Counted from the first letter of the stretch, positions 38,161-48,444 are shown. The stretch is DNA of 64,000 nucleotides from Arthrobacter sp. RIT-PI-e (GCF_001187915.1 NZ_LGIU01000064.1:53959-117958), one strand, 5' to 3'. Notes: generated by a model not told the origin, from the letters alone. Program-made: numbers and translations.

Positions 38161-40172
38161 CAGATCGTGGCCTCCCGGCTGCGGACCGCCTCCACGATCC
38201 TGCGCACGGCGTCCTCCACCGGCACCTGGTTCTCCTGGCTGCCGTCACGGAAGCGGAAGGAGACGGCGCCGGCCTCCTGGTCCTCACCACCGGCGATCAG
38301 CACGAACGGCACCTTCTCCTTGCTCGCTGTCCTGATCTTCTTCGGGAAGCGGTCGGAGCCGGCATCCATGTGCGCGCGGATCCCCTCGGCCTTCAGCCGG
38401 TCGACGACGTCGAACAGGTACTCGTTGAACGCCTCGGCCACCGGGATCGCGAGGACCTGCACCGGCGCCAGCCACGCCGGGAAGGCGCCGGCGTAGTGCT
38501 CGGTCAGCACCCCCATGAAGCGCTCGATCGAGCCGAACAGTGCGCGGTGAATCATGACGGGCCGCTGGCGCGAGCCGTCGGCGGCCTGGTACTCGAGCTC
38601 GAAGCGCTCCGGCAGGTTGAAGTCCAGCTGGATGGTGGACATCTGCCAGGTGCGGCCGATCGCGTCGCGGGCCTGGACCGAGATCTTCGGGCCGTAGAAC
38701 GCGGCTCCCCCGGGATCGGGCACGAGCTCGAGACCCGAGGACTCCGCGACCTCGGCGAGCGTGCGCGTGGCCTCGTCCCAGATCTCGTCCGAGCCCACCG
38801 ACTTCTCCGGGTTGCGGGTGGAGAGCTCCAGGTAGAAGTCCTCGAGGCCGTAGTCCTTGAGGAGCCCCAGCACGAAGTTCAGGGTCCCGGTGAGCTCGTC
38901 CTTCATCTGCTCGCGGGTGCAGTAGATGTGGGCGTCGTCCTGGGTCATGCCGCGCACGCGCGTGAGCCCGTGGACCACCCCGGACTTCTCGTACCGGTAC
39001 ACGGAGCCGAACTCGAACAGGCGCAGCGGCAGCTCACGGTAGGAGCGTCCGCGGGAGCGGAAGATCAGGTTGTGCATGGGGCAGTTCATGGGCTTGAGGT
39101 AGTAGTCCTGCCCGGGCTTGCGCACCGAACCGTCCTCGTTGAGTTCCTCGTCCACGTGCATGGCGGGGAACATGCCGTCCCGGTACCAGTCCAGGTGCCC
39201 GGAGACCTCGTAGAGATGGCCCTTGGTGATGTGCGGGGTGTACACGAACTCGTACCCGGCGTCGGTGTGGCGCTTCCGGGAGTAGTCCTCCATCTCCTTG
39301 CGGATGATCCCGCCCCTGGGGTGGAACACCGGCAGCCCCGAACCGAGCTCGTCCGGGAAGGAGAAGAGGTCCAGCTCCGTGCCGAGGCGGCGGTGGTCGC
39401 GGCGCTCGGCCTCCGCGATGCGCTCCTGGTAGGCCTTGAGGGCGTCCTTGGTGGGCCACGCCGTGCCGTAGATGCGCTGGAGCTGCTTGTTCTTCTCGCT
39501 GCCCCGCCAGTAGGCGGCCGCGGAGCGGGTGAGCGCGTAGGCGTTGGAGATGAGCTTCGTGTTCGGCAGGTGCGGGCCCCGGCAGAGGTCCTGCCACACG
39601 ACGTCACCGGACTTCCGGTCCACGTTGTCGTAGACGGTCAGCTCGCCGGCACCCACCTCCACGGACGCGCCGTCGTCGTCCGTGGCCCCGCCCTTGAGGC
39701 CGATCAGCTCGAGCTTGTACGGCTCGTCCTTCATGGCCTGGCGGGCCTCGTCCTCGGACACCACCCGGCGCACGAAGCGCTGGTTGGCGTTGACGATCCT
39801 CAGCATCATCTTCTCGAGCTGCTTCAGCTCATCCGGGGTGAAGGGCTCCTCGACGTCGAAGTCGAAGTAGAAACCGTCCGTGATGTAGGGGCCGATGCCG
39901 AGCTTCGCCCCGGGCCGCAGCTGCTGCACGGCCTGGGCCATGACGTGCGCGGCGGAGTGCCGGAGCACCTCGAGCCCGGCCGGGTCCTCCAGTGTCACGC
40001 CCTCCACCGCCGCACCGTCGCGGAGCACTGTGTCGAGGTCGCGCAGCTCGCCGTCCACGCGCATGACGACGACGTCGCGCCGGTCGGCGAAGAGCTCGGT
40101 GCCGGTGGTACCCGTGGTCGCCTGGTGCTCCTCGCCGTCGACGGTGACTTTCATGGGCTCTGGCGCTGACAC
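38160..40172 (-). CDS. thrS: Threonyl-tRNA synthetase ThrS
   Basis: The 670-residue protein has an N-terminal TGS domain and an editing domain ([15 protein letters not shown], HxxxH). Its catalytic core carries the zinc ligands ([11 protein letters not shown] and the later His) and motif 2 ([32 protein letters not shown]). A C-terminal anticodon-binding domain follows from about residue 560. I start it at the GTG (40172), preceded by AGGAGA, giving [13 protein letters not shown]. No T-box leader is visible upstream. Confidence 0.95.
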   Translation of the reverse strand: MSAPEPMKVTVDGEEHQATTGTTGTELFADRRDVVVMRVDGELRDLDTVLRDGAAVEGVTLEDPAGLEVLRHSAAHVMAQAVQQLRPGAKLGIGPYITDGFYFDFDVEEPFTPDELKQLEKMMLRIVNANQRFVRRVVSEDEARQAMKDEPYKLELIGLKGGATDDDGASVEVGAGELTVYDNVDRKSGDVVWQDLCRGPHLPNTKLISNAYALTRSAAAYWRGSEKNKQLQRIYGTAWPTKDALKAYQERIAEAERRDHRRLGTELDLFSFPDELGSGLPVFHPRGGIIRKEMEDYSRKRHTDAGYEFVYTPHITKGHLYEVSGHLDWYRDGMFPAMHVDEELNEDGSVRKPGQDYYLKPMNCPMHNLIFRSRGRSYRELPLRLFEFGSVYRYEKSGVVHGLTRVRGMTQDDAHIYCTREQMKDELTGTLNFVLGLLKDYGLEDFYLELSTRNPEKSVGSDEIWDEATRTLAEVAESSGLELVPDPGGAAFYGPKISVQARDAIGRTWQMSTIQLDFNLPERFELEYQAADGSRQRPVMIHRALFGSIERFMGVLTEHYAGAFPAWLAPVQVLAIPVAEAFNEYLFDVVDRLKAEGIRAHMDAGSDRFPKKIRTASKEKVPFVLIAGGEDQEAGAVSFRFRDGSQENQVPVEDAVRRIVEAVRSREATI

Positions 40173-40432
40173 GGATGGTCTCCTCGGTGCTGGGTCGGTG
40201 CCCCGGAACGGGCGTGACGGATCTCCTGGATGGACCGGAGCCGCCGTCCTGATCGTATCGGCTGGCCCCTGGGCCCACCAACAGCCCCGCCGTCGCCGTG
40301 GACCCCGGATGCCGGCGCGTCCGGGAGGAATGGCGGGGCGCCCCCCCGCGGTGACACCGGCCGCGGGCCGATCAGCCGCCCGCACATCGACGATCGCGTA
40401 CGGGGAGCCGTGCGCCCATCCCGAGGAGCACC
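40173..40432. other. Divergent intergenic region thrS / mycoredoxin
   Basis: The 260 GC-rich bases contain no recognisable leader, riboswitch or terminator. They must hold two divergent promoters, neither of which I can place. Confidence 0.35.
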
Positions 40433-40690
40433 GTGGACTACACGCCAGAAGCCGGATCCATCACCATGTTCTCCACCTCCTGGTGCGGGTACTGCCGTCG
40501 CCTCAAGTCCCAGCTCGACGCCCAGGGCATCGGCTACACGGAGATCAACATCGAGGAGGTCGAGGGCACGGCGGAACTCGTCGCCTCGCTCAACGGCGGC
40601 AACCAGACCGTACCCACCGTGATCTTCCCCGACGGCACGTCCGCCACCAATCCGTCCGCCGCCGAGGTCAGGAGCCGCGTGGCCGCGTGA
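40433..40690 (+). CDS. Mycoredoxin (glutaredoxin-fold protein, CGYC)
   Basis: The 85-residue protein has the thioredoxin fold with active site [11 protein letters not shown] (Cys18, Cys21) and the cis-Pro region [11 protein letters not shown]. The CGYC motif and small size match mycoredoxin-1, which reduces mycothiol-protein mixed disulfides. The start is the GTG at 40433. It lies 97 bases upstream of another mycothiol-dependent gene on the same strand, consistent with one thiol-stress locus. Confidence 0.85.
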   Translation: MDYTPEAGSITMFSTSWCGYCRRLKSQLDAQGIGYTEINIEEVEGTAELVASLNGGNQTVPTVIFPDGTSATNPSAAEVRSRVAA

Positions 40691-40787
40691 GCCGACCGCC
40701 TCGGCGGACCGGCGGCACCGCCCATATGCTGTCAGAGGTGGGTCCGTTCCCTGGTCCCGCCGACCCCAGCGGAAGGACGGCAGAATC

Positions 40788-41873
40788 ATGGTGCACAAAG
40801 TTCAGGGAGTCGTGGTGCGGTCGAAGGACGCCCCGTCCAGCATCGAGACCATCCTCGTCCCGGACCCGGGTCCGGGCGAGGCGCTCGTGGACATCATCAC
40901 GTGCGGGGTGTGCCACACGGATCTGCACTACAAGCAGGGTGGTATCACGGACGATTTCCCCTTCCTGCTCGGCCACGAGGCCACCGGCACGGTGAGTGCG
41001 GTGGGCGCCGGTGTCACCGAGGTGGCCCCGGGCGACCGCGTGGTGCTGAACTGGCGAGCAGTGTGCGGCGAGTGCCGCGCCTGCCGCAGGGGTGAGGCGC
41101 AGTACTGCTTCAACACCCACAACGCCACGCAGAAGATGACGCTGGAGGACGGCACCGAGCTCACCCCCGCGCTGGGGATCGGCGCATTCGCCGAGAAGAC
41201 CCTCGTGGCCGCCGGTCAGTGCACCAAGGTGGACCCCGAGGCGGACGCCGCGGCCGTGGGTCTGCTCGGCTGCGGCGTGATGGCCGGCATCGGTGCAGCC
41301 CTGAACACCGGCAACGTCGGCTACGGCGACTCCGTGGCCGTGATCGGCTGCGGCGGGGTGGGCATTGCCGCCGTGGCGGGAGCCCGGCTGGCCGGAGCCA
41401 CCACGATCATCGCGGTGGACATCGACGACCGGAAGCTCGAGCTCGCCCGCGGCCTCGGCGCCACGCACGTCCTCAACTCCACGGAGGCCGATCCGGTGGA
41501 GGGCATCCGGAACCTCACCGACGGCAACGGCGCGGACGTGGTGATCGACGCCGTCGGCCGCCCCGAGACCTATACGCAGGCGTTCTATGCACGCGACCTC
41601 GCCGGGACGGTGGTGCTCGTGGGCGTACCCACACCGGGCATGACCATCGAGCTGCCGCTGGACGACGTCTTCGGGCGCGGCGGTGCACTGAAGTCCTCCT
41701 GGTACGGGGACTGCCTACCCAGCCGGGACTTCCCCATGCTGGTGAACCACTACCTCCAGGGCAACCTGGACCTCGACGCCTTCGTCACCGAGCGCACCAC
41801 GCTCGACAAGGTGGACGAGGCGTTCGAGAAGATGCACGGCGGCGCGGTGCTGCGCTCGGTGGTGGAGCTCTGA
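40788..41873 (+). CDS. mscR: S-(hydroxymethyl)mycothiol dehydrogenase
   Basis: This 361-residue zinc alcohol dehydrogenase oxidises the formaldehyde-mycothiol adduct to S-formylmycothiol with NAD. Catalytic zinc ligands are in [10 protein letters not shown] and GHEATG. The structural zinc loop is [15 protein letters not shown] with four Cys, and the Rossmann motif is [14 protein letters not shown]. The [16 protein letters not shown] start and [13 protein letters not shown] are characteristic of the mycothiol-dependent class (MscR/AdhE2). The stop overlaps the next gene start by one base. Confidence 0.92.
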   Translation: MVHKVQGVVVRSKDAPSSIETILVPDPGPGEALVDIITCGVCHTDLHYKQGGITDDFPFLLGHEATGTVSAVGAGVTEVAPGDRVVLNWRAVCGECRACRRGEAQYCFNTHNATQKMTLEDGTELTPALGIGAFAEKTLVAAGQCTKVDPEADAAAVGLLGCGVMAGIGAALNTGNVGYGDSVAVIGCGGVGIAAVAGARLAGATTIIAVDIDDRKLELARGLGATHVLNSTEADPVEGIRNLTDGNGADVVIDAVGRPETYTQAFYARDLAGTVVLVGVPTPGMTIELPLDDVFGRGGALKSSWYGDCLPSRDFPMLVNHYLQGNLDLDAFVTERTTLDKVDEAFEKMHGGAVLRSVVEL

Positions 41874-42502
41874 TGCCGGCACGCGTGGAGCACCTCGTCA
41901 CCTCTGGTACCTTCTCGCTCGACGGCGGCACGTGGGACGTGGACAACAACGTCTGGATCGTGGGCGACGACGAGGAGTGCGTGATCATCGACGCACCCCA
42001 CGACGCCGGCGCGATCGTGGAGCAGGTCAAGGGCCGCACCGTGCGCGCGATCCTGCTGACCCACGCCCACGACGACCACATCCGCGTGGTCCGGGATCTG
42101 CAGGAGAGCGTGCAGGCGCCCGTCCACCTGCACGAGGCGGACCGGGAGCTGTGGGACCTGGTGTTCCCGGACACGGCCCCCGACCGCACCATCGCGGACG
42201 GCGACGTGATCGACGTCGCCGGGGCACGCCTGACGGCGCTGCACACCCCCGGGCACTCCCCCGGCTCGGTCTGCTACCACCTGGAGGAGGCGGGCACCGT
42301 CTTCACCGGCGACACCCTCTTCCAGGGCGGACCCGGTGCCACCGGGCGCTCCTACAGCGACTTCCCCACGATCGTCGAGTCCATCCGCACCCGGTTGCTC
42401 ACCCTGCCGCCGGAGACGGTAGCGCGCACCGGTCATGGGGACAGCACCACCATCGGTGACGAGGCCCCGCCCCTCGAGGAGTGGATCGCCCGCGGGCCCT
42501 GA
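41873..42502 (+). CDS. Metallo-beta-lactamase fold hydrolase paired with MscR
   Basis: The 209-residue hydrolase has the zinc motif LLTHAHDDHIRVV (HxHxDH), LHTPGHSPGSVCY and VFTGDTLFQGGPG, a glyoxalase II-like layout. Its translational coupling to mscR (TGATG) suggests it hydrolyses S-formylmycothiol to formate and mycothiol, completing formaldehyde detoxification. The same pairing occurs in mycobacteria. The substrate is inferred from context. Confidence 0.85.
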   Translation: MPARVEHLVTSGTFSLDGGTWDVDNNVWIVGDDEECVIIDAPHDAGAIVEQVKGRTVRAILLTHAHDDHIRVVRDLQESVQAPVHLHEADRELWDLVFPDTAPDRTIADGDVIDVAGARLTALHTPGHSPGSVCYHLEEAGTVFTGDTLFQGGPGATGRSYSDFPTIVESIRTRLLTLPPETVARTGHGDSTTIGDEAPPLEEWIARGP

Positions 42503-42549
42503 CCCCCGGCCCGGCCGCACGCCCCGCCCCGCCGTGCGCCGGCAGTCCT

Positions 42550-42584
42550 CCTCGCCCCGCTGTTCCACGAGCAGCGGGGCGAGG
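42550..42584. terminator. Hairpin terminator between convergent MBL gene and lipoate ligase-like gene
   Basis: A perfect 13-bp stem (CCTCGCCCCGCTG with its complement, 9-base loop) lies between the stops at 42502 and 42590. It is probably used in both directions. Confidence 0.75.
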
Positions 42585-42589
42585 TGCGT

Positions 42590-43306
42590 TCAGACCAGCC
42601 GCACCGCGTCCGCGTACGCGGCGAGCAGCGCCCCCTGCACGTCGTCGACGGTGAGGCCGGGTGCCAGGTCCTCGGCCGACCCCGCCGTCGCCGGCCGCCA
42701 CGCGAGGCCCAGCGCCGCGTAGACCTCCGTCAGCACCGCCCGCAAGGGCGGGGAACCCTCGACCACCAGCACCGACGAGAACAGCCACGCACCGGAGACC
42801 ACCCGCTGCGCCGTACCCACCAGCTTCACCGCGGGCAGGCCGCCGACCCGCCCGTGCACCGTGAACTCCCCCGGGCAGTACTCACCCGGGACCTCCCCCA
42901 CGGCGGCATCGAGACCGAGCCCGGTCAGGACGTCCGCGAAGAACGCGCCGAACGCGGCGAACCGCGCCCGCGTGCCCATGACGGCGTCGGAGGCCGGTTC
43001 GAGGTGGTCCACCACCAGGCACCCCGGATGGTAGGCGGCGGCACGCCCGCCGGCCCTGCGGACCAGCGGGGCGAAACCCCGTGCCGACGCCGCCCGCCCG
43101 GCAGCACCGAATCCCGCCAGCCGGGCATCACGCTGGCCGAAGGCGACGGTGGGGCTCGGACGGTACAGGCGGAGCGTCGCCGGCCGGTCCCCGGCGGCCA
43201 CCTCGTGGAGGAGGGAGATCCCGCGGCCGAGCTCCGTCGCGGCGTCGGAGGACAATGGATCCAGTACCAGCGCCAGCTCCGCCGCGCCGCCCCAGGGAGT
43301 GCTCAT
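42590..43306 (-). CDS. Lipoate-protein ligase A-like (biotin/lipoate transferase fold)
   Basis: The 238-residue protein has the LplA/LipB fold: PTVAFGQRDARLAGF, then LVRRAGGRAAAYHPGCLVVDHL (the RRxGGxxxY/H lipoate-binding loop) and GRVGGLPAVKLVGTAQRVVSGAWLFSS with the conserved catalytic Lys. It is shorter than full LplA and lacks its C-terminal domain. An octanoyl- or lipoyl-transferase role, or an unknown acyl transfer, is possible. I chose the ATG at 43306; upstream in-frame sequence is not conserved. Confidence 0.78.
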   Translation of the reverse strand: MSTPWGGAAELALVLDPLSSDAATELGRGISLLHEVAAGDRPATLRLYRPSPTVAFGQRDARLAGFGAAGRAASARGFAPLVRRAGGRAAAYHPGCLVVDHLEPASDAVMGTRARFAAFGAFFADVLTGLGLDAAVGEVPGEYCPGEFTVHGRVGGLPAVKLVGTAQRVVSGAWLFSSVLVVEGSPPLRAVLTEVYAALGLAWRPATAGSAEDLAPGLTVDDVQGALLAAYADAVRLV

Positions 43307-43482
43307 CGACCCATCGTAGGCAGTGCCCGGGGAGGGCCTGGACCCGGGGCCCCCGGGCGCGGGATAGCAAAGTCGGCGCCCGGAGTCCATCGGGGTGCGG
43401 CGGCGCGGGGGACGATTGCCGTCGTCCGCGGCGTGGGTGAGGGTGGGCAGTGGTGGCACCGTGCCACGCCTGAGGAGGCATC

Positions 43483-44439
43483 ATGTTCTTCCACGTCCAG
43501 CAACTGATCAACGAAATCATCCCCGACGAGCCCGATCCCGCGGCAGCGAACGCACTCCAGGAGGGCCTCGGTGGCCAGTTCGGCGAGATGCGGACCATGA
43601 TGCAGTACCTCTTCCAGAGCATGAACTTCCGCGGGGCATCGGCGAAGCCCTACCGTGACCTCATCCAGGGGATCGGGACCGAGGAGATCAGCCATGTGGA
43701 GCTGATCGGTACCACCATCTCGCGGCTGCTCGACGGCTCCCCCCGGTACCAGGGGAAGCTCGACGACCCCCTCGACACGCCGGGCGCAGGCGGCTCGATC
43801 CCGCTGAACCTCGCCCTGTCCGAGGGCAACATCCACCACTACCTCGTCGGAGCCCAGGGTGCTCTGCCCGTGGACTCGGCGGGCAACCCGTGGAGCGGCA
43901 GCTACGTGTACAACTCGGGGAACCTCCCCCTGGACCTGCTCTACAACCTGATGCTGGAAGCCACCGGTCGCCTGCAGAAGTGCCGGATGTACGAGATGAC
44001 GGACAACAAGACCGCCCGCTCCACGATCGCCTACCTGATCGTGCGCGACCAGGCGCACGAGAACGGCTACGCCAAGGCCCTGGAGACGCTGGGGGTCAAC
44101 TGGAAGTCCCTGCTGCCCATCCCGAAGACCAACGCCGAGAAGTTCCCCGAGGTCAAGAAGCTCGTGGACCTCGGGCTGCAGAGCAAGCAGTACACCTTCG
44201 ATCTCAAGGGGCAGTCGGAGGCCGGCAAGATCTACCAGGGGCTCTCCCCCTCGAACGACGGCACCATGCTGGATGCCAGCGAGCAGGCACCCGAGGGGGT
44301 CCCGTCCACGATCGCGGACGAACGCCTCGAGGAGTTCGCGCCGGGCCTGGACCCGGACCTGCTCGCACTGATCCAGGCCACCGCCGACATGGAGATGGCG
44401 GACATCGACGCGACGTTCGGTCCCATGACCGCGAGCTGA
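43483..44439 (+). CDS. Manganese (di-Mn) catalase
   Basis: The 318-residue protein starts MFFHVQQLINEIIPDEPDPAAA and has the ferritin-like helices with metal ligands in GEMRTMMQYLFQSMNF, EEISHVELIGTTI and LEATGRLQKCRMYEM...RDQAHENGYAKALE. It breaks down hydrogen peroxide without haem. It is monocistronic, with a strong terminator downstream. Such catalases are frequent in stress-tolerant Actinobacteria and often sigma-B/SigF-type regulated; no such promoter could be placed. Confidence 0.92.
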   Translation: MFFHVQQLINEIIPDEPDPAAANALQEGLGGQFGEMRTMMQYLFQSMNFRGASAKPYRDLIQGIGTEEISHVELIGTTISRLLDGSPRYQGKLDDPLDTPGAGGSIPLNLALSEGNIHHYLVGAQGALPVDSAGNPWSGSYVYNSGNLPLDLLYNLMLEATGRLQKCRMYEMTDNKTARSTIAYLIVRDQAHENGYAKALETLGVNWKSLLPIPKTNAEKFPEVKKLVDLGLQSKQYTFDLKGQSEAGKIYQGLSPSNDGTMLDASEQAPEGVPSTIADERLEEFAPGLDPDLLALIQATADMEMADIDATFGPMTAS

Positions 44440-44909
44440 CCCGTCCGGGAACCGATCCCGGGCGGATGACCCGGAACGGATGACACGGAGGACCCTGCAC
44501 CCACCGGGTGCGGGGTCCTCCGTCGTCGTACCCGCAATCGCCCCGGAGCTCTCGGTGGTGATGCTGTTCGTAGCCGATGACGCCCCGGATGGCTCCAGCC
44601 GGTGGAACCCGGTGATTCCCGGCCGTCTCCGGCCGTGGGGTGCTCGGGAACGAGTGGTGCCTACTCGTGCCATCTGCCCCTGCCCTTCCCTAGCGTGGGA
44701 CGCGAGGAAGGCGATCCAGGTCTCAGCGGATCGTCCTTCCGGGTCAACGCACCGCCGTCACTGCCGACAGCACTGATGTGAGCCGTGCAGGGTCTCCCTC
44801 AGCCGCCGTGTGGACCCAGCGTAGAAGTGGCGACGACGTCCCATGGTCATCGTCCTCGTACGCGCTTCGGCCCCAGCCCGACCACGCTCCGAAGGATCGA
44901 GAACCCACG
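44440..44909. other. 470-base upstream region of the polysaccharide locus
   Basis: Apart from the catalase terminator, the region has no convincing ORF. The unusual length suggests a long leader or complex promoter for the five-gene locus that follows. I tested by eye for c-di-GMP (GEMM) and c-di-AMP (ydaO) aptamer cores and did not find them. A CTCGGGAACGAG-like inverted motif lies near 44643-44655. Confidence 0.4.
44486..44522 (+). terminator. Intrinsic terminator after Mn catalase
   Basis: The stem has about 17 bp with one T-G pair (CGGAGGACCCTGCACCC with its complement; loop ACC) and is followed by TCGTCGT. It lies 47 bases past the stop. Confidence 0.8.
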
Positions 44910-46418
44910 ATGGACCTACCAGAGGACGCTCCCGATGTGCGGGCAGCCGACCCGGCGCCCCTGCTGACCCCGCTCCCGGAGGATCCCCTGCCCGTGGACC
45001 CCGCGGGGCCGAACCGTGGAGAGCTACCGGTCCCCGGATCCGAGGGTGGTCTCTCCGGATCCTCCCCGTTCGACTGGTCGGTGTGGGAGTGGCTGGGCTA
45101 CGGGGCCATGATCGTGGTGGCCCTCCTGCTGACGGCGATCGCCGTCACCACGCTCTGGTGGATGCTGCACGCGTGGCGGTCCCGTGACAGTCTCCAGCGC
45201 ACGGGCTTCTCCAGGGCCCCTCGCCCCGCCGCCCACTCGTTCAGCCTCCTGGTGCCCGGGCGGCACGAGGAGGAGGTGATGGGCCAGACCCTGGACCGGC
45301 TGGCCGAACAGGACCACCCCGACTTCGAGGTCATCGCCATCGTGGGACACGACGACCCCGGGACGGAAGCCGTTGCCCGTGCCGCGGCCGCCCGCCACCC
45401 GGAGCTCATCAAGGTGGTGGTGGACTCCTCCGTCCCGAAGAACAAGCCCAAGGCGCTCAACCTGGCGCTCGACACCGCTCGGGGCAGCGTGATCGGTGTC
45501 TTCGACGCGGAGGACGACGTCCACCCGCGACTGCTCTCCCTCGTGGATTCACGCTTCAGCGAGACCGGCGCCGACGTGGTGCAGGGCGGCGTCCAGCTGA
45601 TGAACTTCCACAGCTCCTGGTGGTCGCTCCGGAACGTCCTGGAGTACTACTTCTGGTTCCGCTCCCGCCTGCACTTCCACGCCAACGCCAAGTTCATCCC
45701 GCTCGGGGGCAACACCGTGTTCATCAAGCGGGTGTGGCTCGACTGGTCCGAGGGGTGGGACGCGGAGTGCCTTGCCGAGGACTGCGAGGTGGGCGTCCGC
45801 CTCTCCAGCCAGGGAGCCACGGTGGCCGTGGCCTACAGCCCCGAGGTGGTCACCCGGGAGGAGACGCCGGGAACCCTGACGTCCCTGTTCAAGCAGCGCA
45901 CGCGCTGGAACCAGGGGTTCCTGCAGGTGCTGGGCAAGGGTGAGTGGCGCAAGCTCCCCAGCGCCCGCCAGCGCCTGTTCGCACGCTACATCCTCGCCAT
46001 GCCGTTCCTGCAGGCCGCCACGGGTCTGCTGATCCCGTTGTCGATCATGCTCATCCTGTTCGCCAAGGTCCCGGTGGTCGTGGCGCTGATCACCTTCCTC
46101 CCGCTCGGCCCCACCCTCGTCACCCTCGCGGTGGAAGCCGCCGGACTGAACGAGTTCGGCCGTCTCTACGGCAGGAAGGTCCGGGTGCGCGACTACGTCC
46201 GGCTGATCCTCGGGACCTTCCCCTACCAGGTCTTCCTCGCGGCCGCAGCCGTACGTGCGGTCTACCGCCAGCTCCGCGGGGAGAACTCCTGGGAGAAGAC
46301 GGAGCACTCCGGGGCCCACCGGACCGAGGCCCCGGTGCGGCCCGAGGAGCGTGAGCTGGTGGCGGCCGGTGCGTCGAGGCCCGCGCAGGGCAGGCACGCG
46401 GAAGGAGCATCGTCATGA
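44910..46418 (+). CDS. Processive GT2 polysaccharide synthase (cellulose/hyaluronan synthase-like)
   Basis: The 502-residue membrane glycosyltransferase has a Pro/Asp-rich cytoplasmic start and a helix at about 62-86. Its GT2 domain shows SFSLLVPGRHEEEV, FDAEDDVHP (DxD-like), AEDCEVG and the QxxRW motif in FKQRTRWNQGF. Three or four C-terminal helices follow. These are the marks of a processive synthase that polymerises and extrudes a beta-glycan. There is no PilZ domain, so no direct c-di-GMP control is evident. The ATG at 44910 follows GAAGGA. Its stop overlaps the next gene by four bases. Confidence 0.88.
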   Translation: MDLPEDAPDVRAADPAPLLTPLPEDPLPVDPAGPNRGELPVPGSEGGLSGSSPFDWSVWEWLGYGAMIVVALLLTAIAVTTLWWMLHAWRSRDSLQRTGFSRAPRPAAHSFSLLVPGRHEEEVMGQTLDRLAEQDHPDFEVIAIVGHDDPGTEAVARAAAARHPELIKVVVDSSVPKNKPKALNLALDTARGSVIGVFDAEDDVHPRLLSLVDSRFSETGADVVQGGVQLMNFHSSWWSLRNVLEYYFWFRSRLHFHANAKFIPLGGNTVFIKRVWLDWSEGWDAECLAEDCEVGVRLSSQGATVAVAYSPEVVTREETPGTLTSLFKQRTRWNQGFLQVLGKGEWRKLPSARQRLFARYILAMPFLQAATGLLIPLSIMLILFAKVPVVVALITFLPLGPTLVTLAVEAAGLNEFGRLYGRKVRVRDYVRLILGTFPYQVFLAAAAVRAVYRQLRGENSWEKTEHSGAHRTEAPVRPEERELVAAGASRPAQGRHAEGASS

Positions 46419-48430
46419 GCACCTCGCTCGATCGGGTACGTGTGGCCGAACGGCCCACACCGCCCCCCGCACCCCCTGCCGCTCCCCCCACCTCGGACGG
46501 CCGGACCCTCGGCCGGAGGTGGGACCGGTGGCGGCGGATCCACGGCCGCGCACCCCTCCACCTGATTCCCCTCCTCCTGATCACGGGCATCGTGCAGGCA
46601 TGGAACCTGGCGGGTGCTCCGCAGCGGATCGACGACGAAGGCACGTACGTGGCCCAGGCCTGGGCCATCTCGAACCTCGGTGAGCTGGCGCACTACACCT
46701 ACTGGTACGACCACCCCCCGCTGGGCTGGATCCAGCTCGCCGCCTACACCGACCTGACCGGGGCGTTCTCACGCTGGGACACCGCCGTCATGGCGGGACG
46801 CGAGGCCGTCCTGGTGGCCACCCTCGTCTCCACGGCACTGCTCTGGCTCCTCGGACGGAAGATCGGCCTGTCCCGGGGCACAGCCACGGCGGCAGCACTC
46901 CTCTTCGCGCTGTCCCCCCTAGCCCTGCAGTTCCACCGCACCGTGTACCTGGACAACATCGCCACCCCGTGGCTCCTCGGGGCCCTGATCCTGGCGATGA
47001 GCAGGAAGCATCAGCTGGCCGAGTTCGTGGGCGCGGCCGTCCTCTTCGGCATCGCCGTCCTGACCAAGGAGACCTATCTCCTGGCGCTGCCGCTGCTCGC
47101 CTACGTGATGTACCGGTCGGCCTGGCCGGCGACGCGCCGCTACACGCTCTCCGTCGCGGCCAGCATGCTCGTGCTCGTGGGCCTCGGCTATCTCCTCTTC
47201 GCGGCGATCAACGGCGAGCTCTTCCCCGGCCAGGATCGCGTGAGCCTCGTCGACGGGGTGGCGTTCCAGCTCGCGTCCCGCGAATCGAGCGGTACCGTCG
47301 CCGATCCGGACAGCCTCATCAACCGCACCCTGGCCATGTGGTGGCAGCTCGACCCGGTCTTCATCACGGCAGGCCTCGCCGCGGCCGCCGTTGCGCTCTT
47401 CCTGCGACCCCTGCGCCCGTACGCTCTCCTGGTGCTCGCGCTCGTCGCCTTCATGTTCCGCCCAGGGAGCTATCTGCCCGTCCCCTACGTGATCATGCTG
47501 CTGCCCTTCGCAGCGCTGCTCGTGGCGGGTACGGCCGGGTGGGCCGTGCGGCAGCTCCGCTCCGGCACCAACGGTGCACTCCTGATGTCCGTCACGGTCC
47601 TCAGTGCGCTGGCGATCGCGGCGCTGGTGGCCGTGCCGCTGTGGGCCACCCAGTTGCGGGGTTTCCTCCTCGCGGATCTCGACCGGCCCGGCGTGCAGGC
47701 GCAGGAATGGGTGGAGGAGAACGTGGCGCGCTCGGACCGCCTGATCGTGGACGACTCCATGTGGGTGGACCTGGTCAGCAGCGGCTTCGACCGTGACAAC
47801 GTGATCTGGTACTACAAGCTGGACACGGACAGCGACGTGATGGAGGCGTCCCCCAACGGGTGGCGTGACTCCGACTACATCATCACCACCGATTCCATGC
47901 GCACCTTCCCCGAACAGTTCCCCCAGGTGGATCAGGCGCTCTCCAACTCCGAGGTGGTGGCGTCCTTCGGCACGGGCCCGCAGACGGTGGATGTCCGGCG
48001 GATCCACCCCGGCGGTCTCGAGGAGCAGAACGGGCTGCGTGCCGAACAGGACGCGCAGCGCGCCGACATCGGAGGGGACCTGACACGCAACCCTGCCCTG
48101 GATCTCTCCGCCGAAGCGCGGGCACAGCTCGCGGCCGGGCAGGTGGACGCGCGGATCGTTGTGGCACTCGGACTGCGGGCGTCCATGGACAGCTCCATCA
48201 CCGCGTCCTTCCCCGCCCGGGACGGCGAGGACGGGTCCCTGCGACGCCAGGTGCTCCTCTCGGCGACGGACGGCACGGACCTCGGTGAGGACACCACCCG
48301 GGCGGCGGCCGTCCGCTCCTGGTTCGAGAATCTGCAGCCCGTGCTCGCACCCGCCTCGGTGCAGGAGACGGACGACGGCGTACTGGTCACCTTCCCCCTC
48401 GACCAACCGGCGGCACTCCTGCCGGGGTGA
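46415..48430 (+). CDS. GT39/PMT-like polytopic glycosyltransferase with extracytoplasmic domain
   Basis: The 671-residue protein has about ten to eleven membrane helices. The first extracytoplasmic loop RIDDEGTYVAQAWAI carries the acidic DE pair typical of lipid-linked sugar transferases (GT-C fold), and DHPPLGW is a family motif. After the last helix (about residue 415) a soluble domain of some 250 residues follows (WVEENVARSDRLIVDDSMW...). It probably takes a sugar from a polyprenyl carrier outside the membrane and decorates the glycan or a protein. It is coupled to the GT2 synthase by a 4-base overlap. Confidence 0.82.
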   Translation: MSTSLDRVRVAERPTPPPAPPAAPPTSDGRTLGRRWDRWRRIHGRAPLHLIPLLLITGIVQAWNLAGAPQRIDDEGTYVAQAWAISNLGELAHYTYWYDHPPLGWIQLAAYTDLTGAFSRWDTAVMAGREAVLVATLVSTALLWLLGRKIGLSRGTATAAALLFALSPLALQFHRTVYLDNIATPWLLGALILAMSRKHQLAEFVGAAVLFGIAVLTKETYLLALPLLAYVMYRSAWPATRRYTLSVAASMLVLVGLGYLLFAAINGELFPGQDRVSLVDGVAFQLASRESSGTVADPDSLINRTLAMWWQLDPVFITAGLAAAAVALFLRPLRPYALLVLALVAFMFRPGSYLPVPYVIMLLPFAALLVAGTAGWAVRQLRSGTNGALLMSVTVLSALAIAALVAVPLWATQLRGFLLADLDRPGVQAQEWVEENVARSDRLIVDDSMWVDLVSSGFDRDNVIWYYKLDTDSDVMEASPNGWRDSDYIITTDSMRTFPEQFPQVDQALSNSEVVASFGTGPQTVDVRRIHPGGLEEQNGLRAEQDAQRADIGGDLTRNPALDLSAEARAQLAAGQVDARIVVALGLRASMDSSITASFPARDGEDGSLRRQVLLSATDGTDLGEDTTRAAAVRSWFENLQPVLAPASVQETDDGVLVTFPLDQPAALLPG

Positions 48431-48444
48431 CACGCCCTGCAGTT

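Noticed and set aside
44480..44776. Small frame after the manganese catalase
   Set aside because: It overlaps the terminator hairpin, has no ribosome binding site and reads as random Arg/Pro-rich sequence.
44525..44909. c-di-GMP or c-di-AMP riboswitch before the glycan synthase
   Set aside because: A glycan synthase leader is a natural place for one, but the conserved cores of GEMM and ydaO aptamers are not present.
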